From Amborella trichopoda (Eukaryota > Streptophyta > Magnoliopsida > Amborellales > Amborellaceae): a stretch of 64,000 nt of DNA. Positions 36,001 through 45,400 of this stretch are shown one piece after another (within the stretch, counting starts at the first letter, position 1; every line of letters starts with the position of its first letter). The position numbers and the translations under genes are program-made. The notes below the pieces were generated by a model. It was not told where the DNA came from. It did no database searches and saw only the letters and a list, made by a program, of their open reading frames with translations. Where the stretch lies: contig NW_006494916.1 in assembly GCF_000471905.2 (NCBI RefSeq), positions 2,741,083-2,805,082 on the forward strand, given 5' to 3'.

Positions 36001-38908
36001 TGTATCTACATGCAAGAGTTTTCCATAGCTTGGCTTTCCTCTTTGTTTTTTGCTGAAGTTTTACTTTGTATGATGCTGCAGTACATCATGAAGAAGTTAC
36101 TTGAGGATATGGTCTCAATATTCCTGACCCCTTACTTGCTCATCTTCTTGGTACCCAAGGTGTGCTTCCTTCCCATATGTTGCATTTATCTTTCGTCTAG
36201 TTCTCACATGTATCAGTCCTCTTTATTTATTTTAGTGCTTGATTACTTTCCATATATCAGTCACATTAAATCTGGAAGAGGGAAGTATAATCCTGAGGGC
36301 AATGAGAAAACCTTACGCCAATGGGTCATTTGTGGTATAATGAAATGGATGTTGTGCTAGGGAGAAAGAGGGACCCACTACAAGAAAACACCAATCCAAT
36401 GGTGGGTCCGACTCCCCCTCTATCTTCCTTTACATTATGGATGGTTGTGAACCTATGGTCTATGGCTGTTCTGTATTCTTTAGGAGTACACTTTCCCTTA
36501 TTTCAGATGCTCATCGATACTTACAGTTATATCACTATATGGACATTGGGAATTTTACATTAAAAAATAATGATAACGATTTCATGTACCTTGAGCTTTT
36601 GAGCTTTGGACTATTTCCTACATAACTAAGCTGAACAGATTTCTACATTGCTCTGCAGTGTGTAGATGATATCTTGAAGTTCATTTCAGACTTCACTGTG
36701 GATGTGGAAGGTGTCGGTCATGTTTGCAGGTTCTTGATTTGTTTTGCATGTGATTTTAGTGAGTGGTTTAGGTTTTCATGTTGAAACAATAGTAAATTAT
36801 ACTACAATCCAATGGACTTCAGAAAAATCGTAATGCATTGGGTCATCAATGTCGCCGATGGATGGAGAACGGGACCTCCTAAGAAGTGCATGAGCCCTGC
36901 GGTGGGTCTTGCTCTCGCTCCATCACCATCTGTCATTTCAATTGACAGAGTTAAACCATCGGAGTATGGTTTTTCCGTGGTTCATTGGACTGTCATACTC
37001 TTCTATCAACAGTGTCTTGCAAAGAGTTGGTTCATTTTTTGTATTGGCAGCTAAAACTCTTTTGGTATCCTAATGCAGCTTTACTCTGTTTGATTTCGAA
37101 AAACATGGAAATAGCAAGTATGGTTCACCTTTCCATGCTCCTCGGGAGTGGAGGAGCTCTCAAGGGAAAATGGAGAAATCGTTCTTAAGGTATGCCTGAG
37201 GATTTGAATAGGACACAAATCTTCCAGTCTACCAACTTTCATTTTAACCTCCCCAAAATCAGGTTAGGTTTACTCATTTATACGAACAAGTGAAACACAT
37301 TTCATATTCAACTTCAGCCAAGAGACACCTAAGATGGAGACCCATAGGCCCTTGTATGATAATAAAGGAACCTTTGGACCTAAGTAGATATATTTCTATG
37401 AAACTTTGGAGGCGCACGGTAGGACCCAACTATACGCACTTTTAGGATAATAAAGGGTAAAGCAATGCCAGTGTCATTTATTCACCTTGTTAGTGCTTGT
37501 TGTGTGCTGTTTCCTCTTCCATTGCTTCGCTTGATTGTGTTTTTTTTGTTTTTGTTTTTTCATTGTCAGCTTCAAGAGTAGCTACCCTAGCTGGGTGCCA
37601 AGTCCGCAGGGTAACCAACTTCTATCTACTCTCGAGGATTTCAGGCATCAAATGATTGAGACCCAAATTCAAGCTTTGCATTTGTCTCTTCATGGTCGAC
37701 CCTCAATCACATTCTCAAGAATCCATGGAGGAGTCCCCTGGGAGAGCAATCTCCGTAGGTGGGCGCTACCGATGTCAGGCTTACCTCTACCTATGGGTCA
37801 CATGACTTCACCATGGATGATGGCTATAGATCAGAGGGATCACCATTGCCTTCTTGATTACTACTACAAGTCCAGGTCCACTTCCTCTTGTGCAATGAAA
37901 GAACCGAAATACACACCACCACCTGAAACTTCAGACCTTCCTAATGAAACAAGGTTACACATAGGGATGCCTTATGACCATATCCATCATGAAATGGGGC
38001 ATAATGAGAAGTGGGGCTTTTCATCAGAGGATAGGGTTGAAAGTCACATGGCTGCTAGTACGAGCACTGCCTTCCGTGATAGCATGCTACGACAACAGGA
38101 GACCAGTCAGTTGGGGATTCATGGGGAGACCCCATGGTGGGCACGACCATGCCGGAAATATTCCGGGGCCGAAAATAGCTTCCTTGAGCCCCTGAGCTTT
38201 GTGGACCATGGTATAAGCACCCAATGCGATAACATATCAGTGAGGAGTGAGGATGAGGTGCAAAATGTGGGATCACCTCTTAGAAGACTGAGGGCTTATC
38301 CAGGTTTCAGGGCACATGATAGCTTTCTTGATCCCCCAAGCTTTACTGGTCGTGGTATAAGTAACCAATGTCATAATTTATCAGCAATGAGAGAAGAAGA
38401 GTTTCAAAATGTGGGATCACCTCCTAAAATGTCAAGGATTCAGACAGATGTGAGGGTACACAATTCCTTTCATGATTCTTCGAGCATTTTGGATATGAGT
38501 ATGAGCATTTCACATAATGGCTTGTTGGGGAGGAGGGGGGAAGGGGTGGAAGATGGACAGTTGCGTTTTGGAAGCTCAAACGAGGTTGGAAGGGCTTACT
38601 ATGCCCAAGATGAGAGAGAGAAATTTGCGAGATCACATCTCCCATATAACAATGTTTACAGGGATGCAGAATATGAGAGGGAGAGAGAGGACGGTCCTCA
38701 CTCATTCAAGAATGTGTACGGGAGGTCACTTGATGAGAGAGAGAAAGATGGGGCATTCCATCTTCCATTCAATGATATTTATAGCAACCGCACTGAGGAA
38801 AGAGAAAGAAATGAGGGATTTCACCTTCCGTTCAAAGATGTTTACAGAAATCCATTGGACATCTCTGAGGTAAGAAGCAAAGATTCAATGGAGGATGGGT
38901 TATGCTGA
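18094..38908 (+). CDS. ATG9: ATG9, autophagy-related protein 9 (lipid scramblase of the phagophore), 9 coding exons
   Basis: Exons: 18094-18668, 18801-19121, 24854-25076, 33167-33346, 33675-33881, 36082-36159, 36659-36729, 37079-37189, 37570-38908. All junctions are GT-AG and in frame, giving 3,105 bases and 1,034 residues. The family's hallmark blocks are present in order: [12 protein letters not shown] (69-80), [19 protein letters not shown] (about 197-215), [37 protein letters not shown] (304-318), [65 protein letters not shown] and [20 protein letters not shown]. Membrane stretches are near 92-114, 153-175, 318-338, 400-424, 438-455 and 509-528, matching four spanning helices plus re-entrant helices. 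The trimer moves between Golgi/endosomal vesicles and the growing autophagosome and flips lipids delivered by ATG2. An N-terminal YQRL sorting-type motif lies at 41-44. The Arabidopsis protein is about 866 residues; the extra length here is in the tail, which holds two tandem repeat sets. Introns 2 (5.7 kb) and 3 (8.1 kb) carry transposons. Confidence 0.97.
19122..20454 (+). other. ATG9 intron 2, first part, no gene seen
   Basis: AT-rich intron sequence. I see no structured element before the MITE at 20455. Confidence 0.6.
20455..20849. mobile_element. Mutator-like foldback MITE, family M, copy 1
   Basis: Ends GGTTGTGGTTTCTATAAGG and, inversely, GGAAAAAGTTTATATAAGG pair, as do AAGGTTGCAACCTTAAA and its partner near 20820. 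Flanks TTGTGTTAA (20446-20454) and TTGTGTAAA (20850-20858) make a 9-base duplication with one mismatch, the size used by Mutator-like elements. The interior contains the family words AAATCGTGAAAATGGACGGTCT-like and TCTCGATGTTGAGATGATCAA. It lies in ATG9 intron 2. Confidence 0.75.
20950..22650 (+). mobile_element. RTE-clade LINE, 5'-truncated, in ATG9 intron 2
   Basis: Reverse transcriptase blocks in order: [16 protein letters not shown] (near 21175), MPDEWR then [17 protein letters not shown]-like (near 21280-21440), [20 protein letters not shown] (21487 on), [20 protein letters not shown] (near 21570), a TSEFSV block (near 21725), the [11 protein letters not shown]-like and active-site region (near 21800-21870), and the distal [16 protein letters not shown] segment (near 22290). 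The end is CCCCAAATAGTTGGGGTAAGG and a GATGATAATGAG tail, as usual for plant RTE. Stops and shifts interrupt it. The endonuclease is missing. It has the same orientation as ATG9. Confidence 0.9.
22651..24853 (+). other. ATG9 intron 2, distal part
   Basis: Contains a purine tract at 22779-22914 and otherwise T-rich, intron-like sequence up to the acceptor TTTATTTCTGCAG at 24853. The short frames at 24106-24417 and 24456-24758 have no family features. Confidence 0.6.
22779..22914. repeat. Purine-rich simple repeat, (A)n then (AAAAAG)n
   Basis: About 25 A residues followed by GAAAAAAG-type units. The lysine- or phenylalanine-rich frames across it on both strands are artefacts of this tract. Confidence 0.9.
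25077..26333 (+). other. ATG9 intron 3, first part
   Basis: AT-rich sequence without recognisable elements. Confidence 0.55.
26334..26846. mobile_element. Foldback MITE in ATG9 intron 3, family W
   Basis: The left GGGAAAGATTTCTATACTTC and the inverse of the right end GGGCAAGCTTTCTATGCTTC match closely, and pairing continues through CCCCTACAGCATAG. The centre has the palindrome CCAAAATACCCATTG / CAGGGGTATTTTGGTCA shared with families X and Y. Flanks TTTTAATTT and TTGTTATTT match 7 of 9, compatible with a 9-base duplication. Confidence 0.7.
27445..28232. mobile_element. hAT-type non-autonomous element, family H2, copy 1
   Basis: Begins CAGTGTTTTAAAATACAGG and ends CCGTATTTTAAAACAATG. Flanks TAACGGAT and TATCAGAT match 6 of 8. 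Subterminal DNA is rich in ATGCGG / CCGCAT words. The longer copy is at 53741-54966 and shares the ends, AATGTAGTCAATAAA-like text and an inner CCCTTGAAA block. No transposase frame is visible. It lies in ATG9 intron 3. Confidence 0.7.
28241..29152 (+). other. ATG9 intron 3, middle, no gene seen
   Basis: Intron-like sequence. A GTGTACATGTACATG palindrome lies near 28550. No element boundaries were identified. Confidence 0.45.
29153..29460. mobile_element. Mutator-like foldback MITE, family M, copy 2 (right end lost)
   Basis: Starts GGAAAAAGTTTGTATAAGG with the variable block GGTGAGGCCC then CAATCAAAGTGAGGCACACC, and continues with AGATGTGTGGACATCAAAAA, TCAATTTTCAAGATTTTCAA and GATCTGCTGAA, as in the other copies. 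The right arm is not recognisable. Confidence 0.6.
29486..29672 (+). repeat. Diverged 94-base tandem duplication
   Basis: Two adjacent copies each contain ATGAGAGAGAAG, GAGTTCTA, AGATTATGTT, and TTTTAGGGTATGAATTTTCA. They differ at several bases, so the duplication is not very recent. Confidence 0.75.
29673..33166 (+). other. ATG9 intron 3, distal part
   Basis: AT-rich with pyrimidine-rich tracts (32150-32530), a (CA)n run near 32638, and a SINE-like piece at 32035. The intron ends TTATATTTTTTTCAG at 33166. No gene was seen. Confidence 0.5.
32035..32135 (-). mobile_element. tRNA-like SINE head fragment
   Basis: On the minus strand, GACTGGTTAGCTGTTGAC resembles an A box and AAGTTCAATTCCTACAAG resembles a B box at about the right spacing. 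A sibling is at 40780-40900 and a third similar piece at 33940-34030. No full element or poly(A) end is visible. Confidence 0.4.
33940..34030 (-). mobile_element. tRNA-like SINE head fragment
   Basis: Minus strand: TGGTCAGGGTGGTGGAGC resembles an A box and AAGGTTTCAGTCCTGCC a B box. Confidence 0.35.
35765..35870. repeat. (TATG)n / (TG)n microsatellite
   Basis: More than ten TATG units followed by mixed TG units, in ATG9 intron 5. The histidine/threonine-rich frame on the other strand comes from it. Confidence 0.95.
38174..38545 (+). repeat. ATG9: 144-base (48-residue) tandem repeat inside the ATG9 tail
   Basis: Unit starts are at residues 791 (NSFLEPLSF), 839 (DSFLDPPSF) and 887 (NSFHDSSSI). 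Each is followed at matched positions by a GIS(T/N)QC-type block and, in units 1 and 2, by EVQNVGSP / EFQNVGSP. The spacing is exactly 144 bases twice, and the third unit is shorter and more worn. The Arabidopsis tail, as I recall it, has only one comparable NSFIEPPDF segment. Confidence 0.85.
38609..38860 (+). repeat. ATG9: Four tandem 19-22-residue repeats at the ATG9 C-terminus
   Basis: Residues 936-1019 carry four units: [48 protein letters not shown], and [18 protein letters not shown]. The core H-L-P-F-x-D/N-V-Y resembles the single LHFDDVYSSR motif recalled from the end of Arabidopsis ATG9. Confidence 0.85.
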
Positions 38909-40318
38909 TGTGTACAGGCTATCTATTGTTGTCTTTCTTCCTTTTCAAGCTCTTCATTTATCAAGTCAGAATCATTTATCAAGTCATTGATGTTGATGGA
39001 GGATGGGAAATGGGCTGGTGTTTGCATCGCTCATGGATTCAAGGGAAGGTTTTAGTCCCTTGGTCCTGGGTCGAATGCACCGAGTGGGTACTGTGTCTGA
39101 ATCCCAACTTCACTATTCTTTTGTACAGAAGTGTCAATGTGGAAGCCCATGATGAGTATTCTAAGTTCCTTGTAAATTCTTTTTCTTATGGTTTTTTCTG
39201 GTGGGTGGAAGAGATGGAATGATTATTACAAAGATACAATACAATGAGTCCTACGTAACTGTAAATACAATCATTCTTTGCCAATGGTATTCCCTTTACA
39301 TGGCTCAAAATGGATTATATCACAAAATTGGGTGAAGTTATGAGCTTGGATTCTGGTTTAGTTTATGTCACCATAAATTTGCTCTCGTGGAGAGAAGAAA
39401 AAGGTGATGAGAAAAAAACTCATATGTTAGTAATTTAGGCTAATGCTCTAGACAATGGCTACCTCGATGGTTTTTGATATTGGTGTATAGATTTTGGTTG
39501 TATTAAGTCTTTCCCATATACATGCAGTTACGTAGTGTTTGGTGCGTCAGGTCGTGCATATATTATTATTTTAACCATGTTTCTTGCAGTTCAAAGCGGA
39601 AGCAGACGGTTTTCATAGCACTATGTTTCAAGTTCCATTCCAATATTACATTGTCAAAAAAATATGGATGGATGGTACAAATAGCACCTGAATCCACCCT
39701 TTGATTTTTGGGTGGAATTTGGACAATATAATTTAGATTGGATGGTGTGGAATGTGGAGCCTGCATCAGAGTTTTTTTTGGGTAAGTAGCCTGCATCAGA
39801 GTTACATCAAGATTGAGCTGATACATACACACACATTAACATTGCTAATTAAAGTGTGATTGTAGCCATCTTCACCGTCTATTGGTTGAGATCCATCTTC
39901 ACCGTCTATTGGTTGAGATCCAGCAAATATGTCAAGGAGGGAAACGCGGGCCTTCAATACCTTTAATTACTTCTCTTCTTTAAAGCTTTCCACTTTTCAG
40001 TCTAATTTTCTTAGAATCTGCACCTTTTAAAACTCTCGAACTTCTTTCTCTAATGGAGGGTCCTCTCTCCTTCTCTCTCTCTAAGTGTAGATTTTGAAAT
40101 TTACCAAATGAATGGTCTAGATTTATTTTTGGAGGGGATTCATTTTGATCACATCTATGGTTTCAAATCGATTATTTTTTTTTGAAATTGATTATTGAGA
40201 TAAAGAGAGTGTGTGTAAAATGTTGGATCAAAAAAATACCACAAATATGGTTTTTTAGAAGTGTGGTTGCATTATACTAGGATTTAACCATTGCAATAGA
40301 CCACTGCCTTTTAATAAA
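38909..40318. other. ATG9 3' flank and intergenic DNA
   Basis: Probable ATG9 3' UTR followed by plain sequence. It includes a perfect two-copy 28-base duplication near 39870-39925 (CCATCTTCACCGTCTATTGG...) and CT-rich DNA near 40060. No gene was seen. Confidence 0.5.
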
Positions 40319-40709
40319 GGGTGCAGTTTGTATAGAGCTTAGGCTCTAAACAATCAAATTAGAGCCTACCTTCAAATAGTGTTGAGAAATATGGTTTCAA
40401 AACTGAAAATCTTTTTGATAGCCTTAAAATACATTTTCATTTTTATTTATAAAGTTTAAAGTTTTAAAAATAGTGTAGATTGAGAGATCAATGAAAACTT
40501 GAAAATCTTGAAAATTGACGTCCAAAAGTGCGTTACAAAATACACTACTTTAAAAAATTGAAATCCATTTTTTTCTCATGTCCATGCATCTTGATGTAAA
40601 GATGATGAATTTGAGGATATTTGGATATCAAAACAATCTCTTCTATGAAATTTTTGAGATAGGCTCGAATTTGATTTTTTAAAACCTCGGCTCTATATAA
40701 ACTTTTCCC
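40319..40709. mobile_element. Mutator-like foldback MITE, family M, copy 3
   Basis: Perfect 9-base flanks TTTAATAAA at 40310-40318 and 40710-40718. Left arm GGGTGCAGTTTGTATAGAGC and inverse right arm GGGAAAAGTTTATATAGAGC pair, followed by the variable block AGGCTCTAAACAATCAAATT and its complement near 40660-40690. This is the cleanest copy for defining the family. Confidence 0.85.
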
Positions 40710-40744
40710 TTTAATAAAATCAAATCCACATTAGTACATGGAGA

Positions 40745-40845
40745 GTTTTTTTGGGTGATTAAGTGGGGAGAGGGGCCATACCCTTTGTAGAGTTTTTTTG
40801 GGTGATTAAGTGGGGAGAGGGGCCATACCCTTTGTAGGAATTGAG
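40745..40845 (+). repeat. Perfect 50-base tandem duplication
   Basis: GAGTTTTTTTGGGTGATTAA through CATACCCTTTGTAG occurs twice back to back with no difference seen. Confidence 0.9.
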
Positions 40846-40900
40846 CTTAGGACGTAGCTTTGCAATTGTCAAGCGCTAATGAATTAAGCTCGGCTCTTTT
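40780..40900 (-). mobile_element. tRNA-like SINE head fragment
   Basis: Minus strand: AGCTTAATTCATTAGCGC then AGCTCAATTCCTACAAAGGG, parallel to the 32035 piece. It overlaps the second copy of the 50-base duplication. Confidence 0.4.
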
Positions 40901-40983
40901 CCTTATTTACATGGAGAGATGTATCCCTTTTGAACAAAATACCAAACTTTAGAAAAGAATTTTTCAAATGACAATTTAAGGAT

Positions 40984-41381
40984 GGGTGAAGTTTGTACAA
41001 GGTGCTCACCTTATACTCTACAAGTATGCGTACTTTTAAATTTTGTTAGAAGATAGTAGTTCCAGTTTCGAAAACTTACGATGGCTTGCAAATCCATGTT
41101 CAACCCTAATTATGTAATTTATTTATTTTTTAAAATAACATATATCGAGTAGATCTATAAATACTAGAAAATCTTGAAAACTTACAACCTAGATAACTTG
41201 TTACAAGATGCAATATCGTTAGAACTTGAAATTCGTTTATTTATTTATATATTTATATATCTTGATGTCGAGATGATCAATTGAAAAAGGTTTTTCAACC
41301 TTTGAACATTTTTTCTATTAGATTTTTAAGATTCGGCATACTTCTATAGTAGAAGGATACAACCTTGAATGAACTTTTTCC
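40984..41381. mobile_element. Mutator-like foldback MITE, family M, copy 4
   Basis: Arms GGGTGAAGTTTGTACAAGG and inverse GGAAAAAGTTCATTCAAGG. The variable block here is GGTGCTCACCTTATACTC with AAGTATGCG, mirrored near 41330-41365. The interior has CTTGAAAACTTACAACC and TCTTGATGTCGAGATGATC. No target duplication was recognised. Confidence 0.7.
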
Positions 41382-41394
41382 ATTTTCTTAGTAT

Positions 41395-41585
41395 ATGGAA
41401 AAAAATGCATCACAAGATGCACTATTTCCAAAACTTGAAATATATATTTTTCTCATGTTCATGCATCCTGATGTCGAGATGATCAATTTGAGGATATTTA
41501 GACATAAAACAACCTTTTCTAATGAAATTTTTGAGGTGGGCTCTAATTCGATTGTTTAGAGCCTCGGTTCTATGTAAACTTTTTC
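41395..41585. mobile_element. Mutator-like foldback MITE, family M, copy 5 (right half only)
   Basis: Begins inside the family (ATCACAAGATGCACTATTTC) and ends with GGGCTCTAATTCGATTGTTT, AGAGCCTCGG and TATGTAAACTTTTTCG, very like the right arm of copies 3 and 7. It abuts copy 4. Confidence 0.65.
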
Positions 41586-41984
41586 GTTCGATAATTTCTC
41601 TTAGGATAAGAATGGGGTTGGGGTCGTGATGATAGCACCATTTGTATTCCAGTTAAAGTCTAGGCTTCCATTCTCACCTATCGCATTAAAAAACCACTAA
41701 CGATTTAAAGAATGGGTAGGGGCTCGTCATCCCCATAAAATTAACCAAAAATATTTTCTCTTATGATAAAGTTTCTATAATGCCAAGGGTTCATGAAAAA
41801 ATAAAAAAGAGCACGCTTTTGTTTTGTCCCATTTGATCGGGACTATCTCCTTTCTTCAAGGCTCTTCTAGGGGGGTGTCTCGCATTTTGAACTTGCTTGC
41901 CATGCCTAAAATCTCCACTGCTCACCTCAAATTGTCATCGGAAAATTGTCATCGGAAAAACATTTTCAGCACCACGGATCTCTA

Positions 41985-42240
41985 TGATACCCCTAAAATC
42001 AATTTTCAATGTCAACAATAAATTTTGAAACTCAAAAAAGGGTATAAATCTTGAGGATCTATAAATACTTATTTTTAAGACGAAATAAATGATCTAGATA
42101 ATTTATTACAATATACTCATAATTTCAAATCCTAATTCCTTTGTGACAACCTTAATGTTCAAGCCAAGATGACCGATTTAAAGTTTTTGCGGTATTTAAA
42201 TTGCAACTTTCGATGACTCATAAGGTGAGGGTTTACTTAT
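41985..42240. mobile_element. Mutator-like foldback MITE, family M, copy 6 (partial)
   Basis: Contains ATAAATACTTATTTTTAAG, ATGATCTAGATAATTTATTA and CAAGCCAAGATGACCGATTT, in family order. The left arm is missing. It ends about 170 bases before the TPR-gene start codon. Confidence 0.5.
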
Positions 42241-42409
42241 TTTTTGTTTTTTTTTTTTTATAGGGTGGGAGCGGGGTGGCTTCGTGGGTAAAGTAGTCAT
42301 TAAATAACTGACAGGGTCATTTTTGTACATTTCCTTAAACGTGATTTTTCTTGCACACCAACGGGGTTTATCGAGGGTTTCTCTGCAACCCCCTCTTCAG
42401 CACAAAGCC
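42241..42409 (+). promoter_or_regulatory. Putative promoter and leader of the TPR gene
   Basis: Only about 170 bases separate MITE copy 6 from the start codon. No clear TATA box. The leader near 42330-42409 is pyrimidine-rich with CAGCACAAAGCC just before ATG. The same frame is open upstream to 42323 but without an ATG. Confidence 0.35.
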
Positions 42410-45400
42410 ATGAGAAAAGCTTCCCTAATATTATCACCTCTCAGAAACTCCATTAATCCTCTCTCAGATAAGGCTATCTCTCACTTCAAAGCCCTAATTT
42501 TTGCCCACCATTTTCATTCTGACTTCTCTCTTGGCCACCTCGAAAGAGATCCAGCTTCAGAGCCTCACCTCAAGCCCTGTAAAAATCACCATGGATTGCT
42601 CTATAACAAGGGATACAAGCAGTTTCAGAGAAGCCCATGTAGGAATATGGATACTATTGCTTCCAAAGCGCCCTCCATTTCTTCTAGACAGAGAAAGATC
42701 AAAGAAAAGGAGGTCCTGGAAGAAGAATTTGAGGCTGCAACCTCAACTGATGAAATTCTCAGAGCTTTTGAAGCCATGGAATCTGCGTTTGATGAGAAAG
42801 ATAAGCGTCTAGGCCTTTCTTGCTTGAAAGTTGGGCAACACCTTGATTCCGTAGGTGAGGACCCTGAAACCACTTTGAATTATGCAACAAGAGCTCTGGA
42901 GATCTTGGAATTTGATGGTAAGGACTCTTTACTCGTTGCGATGGCTCTGCATCTTTTGGGCTCGGTGAACTATGCCTTAAAGAGGTTTAATGATAGCTTG
43001 GGGTACTTAAATAGAGCGAATCGAATATTGCAGGAGCTTGAATTGGAGAGTTGTGACTTTGATATCAAACCAGTGAGCCATGCTGTTCAGCTTTTGTTGG
43101 GTAATGTGAAAACAGCAATGGGTCGTCGTGAAGAAGCTCTGGTTAATCTCTGCAACTCTTTGAGGATCAAAGAATCAATTTTTGAACCGAACAGTCGAGA
43201 ATTGGGTGTGGCTAATAGGGAAGTTGCAGAGGCTTATGCTGCAGTTTTGAGATTCAAAGAAGCTCTTCCTCTTTGTTTAAAGGCTCTTGAAATACACAAC
43301 GAATTGCTAGGCCAAAACTCAGTTGAAGTAGCCCATGATCGAAGGCTTCTTGGTGTTATTTATTGTGGTTTAGAGGAACACCAAAAGGCATTGGAGCAAA
43401 ATGAAATGGCACAAAGGGTTTTGAAGAATTGGGGTCTCTCTTCTGATGTTGTTGAGGCTGAGATTGATGCTGCAAATATCCAAATTGCCCTTGGGAAACA
43501 TGAGCAGGCCATAGCCACTCTTCGGGGTTTGGTTCAACAAACGAAGAAGGAGAGTGGGACTCGAGCTATGGTCTTCATAGCTATGGCAAAAGCTCTTTGC
43601 CACCAAGAAAAATTTGCTGATTCAAAGAGGTGTTGCGAGATTGCCTCTGGGATACTCGAGAAGAAAGAAATAGAACAACCCACAAAAATTGCAGAGGCCT
43701 ACACTGAGATTGCCATGTTATATGAGACAATGAATGAGTTTGAGACTGCAATTTCTCTTTTGAAAAGGGCTCTTGCTATATGCGAGAAGATTCCTCAAGA
43801 ACAACACTCGGAGGCGAGCACATCGGGGAGAATTGGGTGGCTTCTTCTTTTGACTGGGAAAGTGCAACAAGCAATTCCTTACCTGGAGAGTGCGGCCGAG
43901 AGGTTGAAAGAGAGTTTTGGGCCAAAGCATTTCGGTGTTGGGTATATATATAACAATTTAGGGGCTGCATATCTAGAGCTCGAGAGGCCGCATTCAGCTG
44001 CTCAGATGTTTGCTCTTGCAAAAGATGTTATGGATATTGCCCTTGGGCCTCACCATGTTGATTCTATCGAAACTTGTCAGAATCTTGCAAACGCATATTG
44101 TGCTATGGGAAGGTAAGGCTGCTTTACCATGGGCTATTTTTCTTGCTTTGCTTTTGACCATGGCTATTTGCTTTGCTCGTAGTTGTTCCTTGTTTGATTT
44201 GGCTGGTCTTCAATTAGCTTTATTTGGACATTTTGTATTCAAATTTGATTGAACTTTCATTTTATTCCTTTCAGATTATTCTCAAGAGAAAAGTGGTATA
44301 TAAAAAGAACTGTGAAATTACATGTTTTTAATTGCGTGAAGGCTCTATAACCTGCCTTTTTTCTTCCAATCCTTGATTACCATGGGATGTGTTATCATGT
44401 AGTTAATGATTTTATGTTTTTTGCATCTTACAGCTTGTCTTGAGCTTTTACCACATTTGTTTGTTCTTTGCTTCCCGATGGTTATCATGATTGATAACTA
44501 TAGACTTAATTTTCATAATCTCCTACTTGGTGGCGTCGCTTTCTTTATTATCATATTGACCATCTACATGATATATTTTGTGAAGGATTTCATAGTTTTA
44601 TCTGATTATTATTGTCATTATTATTTGGATTAAGGTTTCATTTGTGGTTCCAGTAATATATCAGGTAGGCATATTCATTATTGGTAATGATGGTTCTGAG
44701 ATGGTTGTTGAATACAGCATCCTCACCACGAGTTTTAGATGAAAAATCTTACTGCCTTTGATTATTTTATGGGCTTTGTATTAATAAGAGGAAAACAGCA
44801 GCTAGACGACCTTTGGTTTTTTCTAAGATGTTATGAGCATGCCTCTGGCATTAGAATAAGCATGAAGGAAACTTTAATGAGGCAGAATTGAACCTCTTGG
44901 CCCAAGAAATTGGATGTGGTACAGAGTCACATCCTGTACCTATGTTTCCATTTATGCATTGGTAGACCATGTAAGGCTTCAAGGGACAAGGTCATAGAAC
45001 AATTGAAATACAAAACTTGCCACTTGGAAGAGCACTTCCTAATCTTTGGGAAGATAGATTACTTTGATCTAGACAGCCCTATCCAACCTCCCAGCCTACA
45101 GTTTGCCACTTTTCAAATTCCAATGTCTGTCGTTCATAAGATTGATGGCATTCAAGGAGAGTTCCTATGGAGAGGCTCCTCCAAAGAATACAAAGTCCCC
45201 TATGTGTTACGGGAGCAAATTTCTAGATTTTAAAAAGGAGGACAGCTTGGGCATAAGATGACTACAAGACTTTGAGTCATCTCTACATGAGAAGTGGGTG
45301 TGGCGATTCAAACTAAGGGAAGAACTGTTTCAGGAGACAATCATCACACATAAATATAGGTCACGCAAATAGAGATGCAGAGTGAAGAAAAAATCAGCCC

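Larger units (their letters stand above)
33882..36081 (+). other. ATG9 intron 5
   Basis: A 2.2-kb intron with a SINE-like piece near 33940-34030, CT/GT runs near 34859-34905 and a TATG microsatellite at 35765-35870. It ends TATGATGCTGCAG. Between 35000 and 35560 there is worn repeat-like text I cannot classify. Confidence 0.6.

Noticed and set aside
36321-37188. Several plus-strand frames
   Set aside because: They run across ATG9 exon-intron borders in the wrong frame. The real exons here are 36659-36729 and 37079-37189.
37974-38873. Alternative frames within the last ATG9 exon
   Set aside because: Shadows of the true frame, favoured only by the internal tandem repeats.
42323-42409. Upstream extension of the TPR-gene frame
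   Set aside because: It begins with TTG, not ATG. The first ATG is at 42410.
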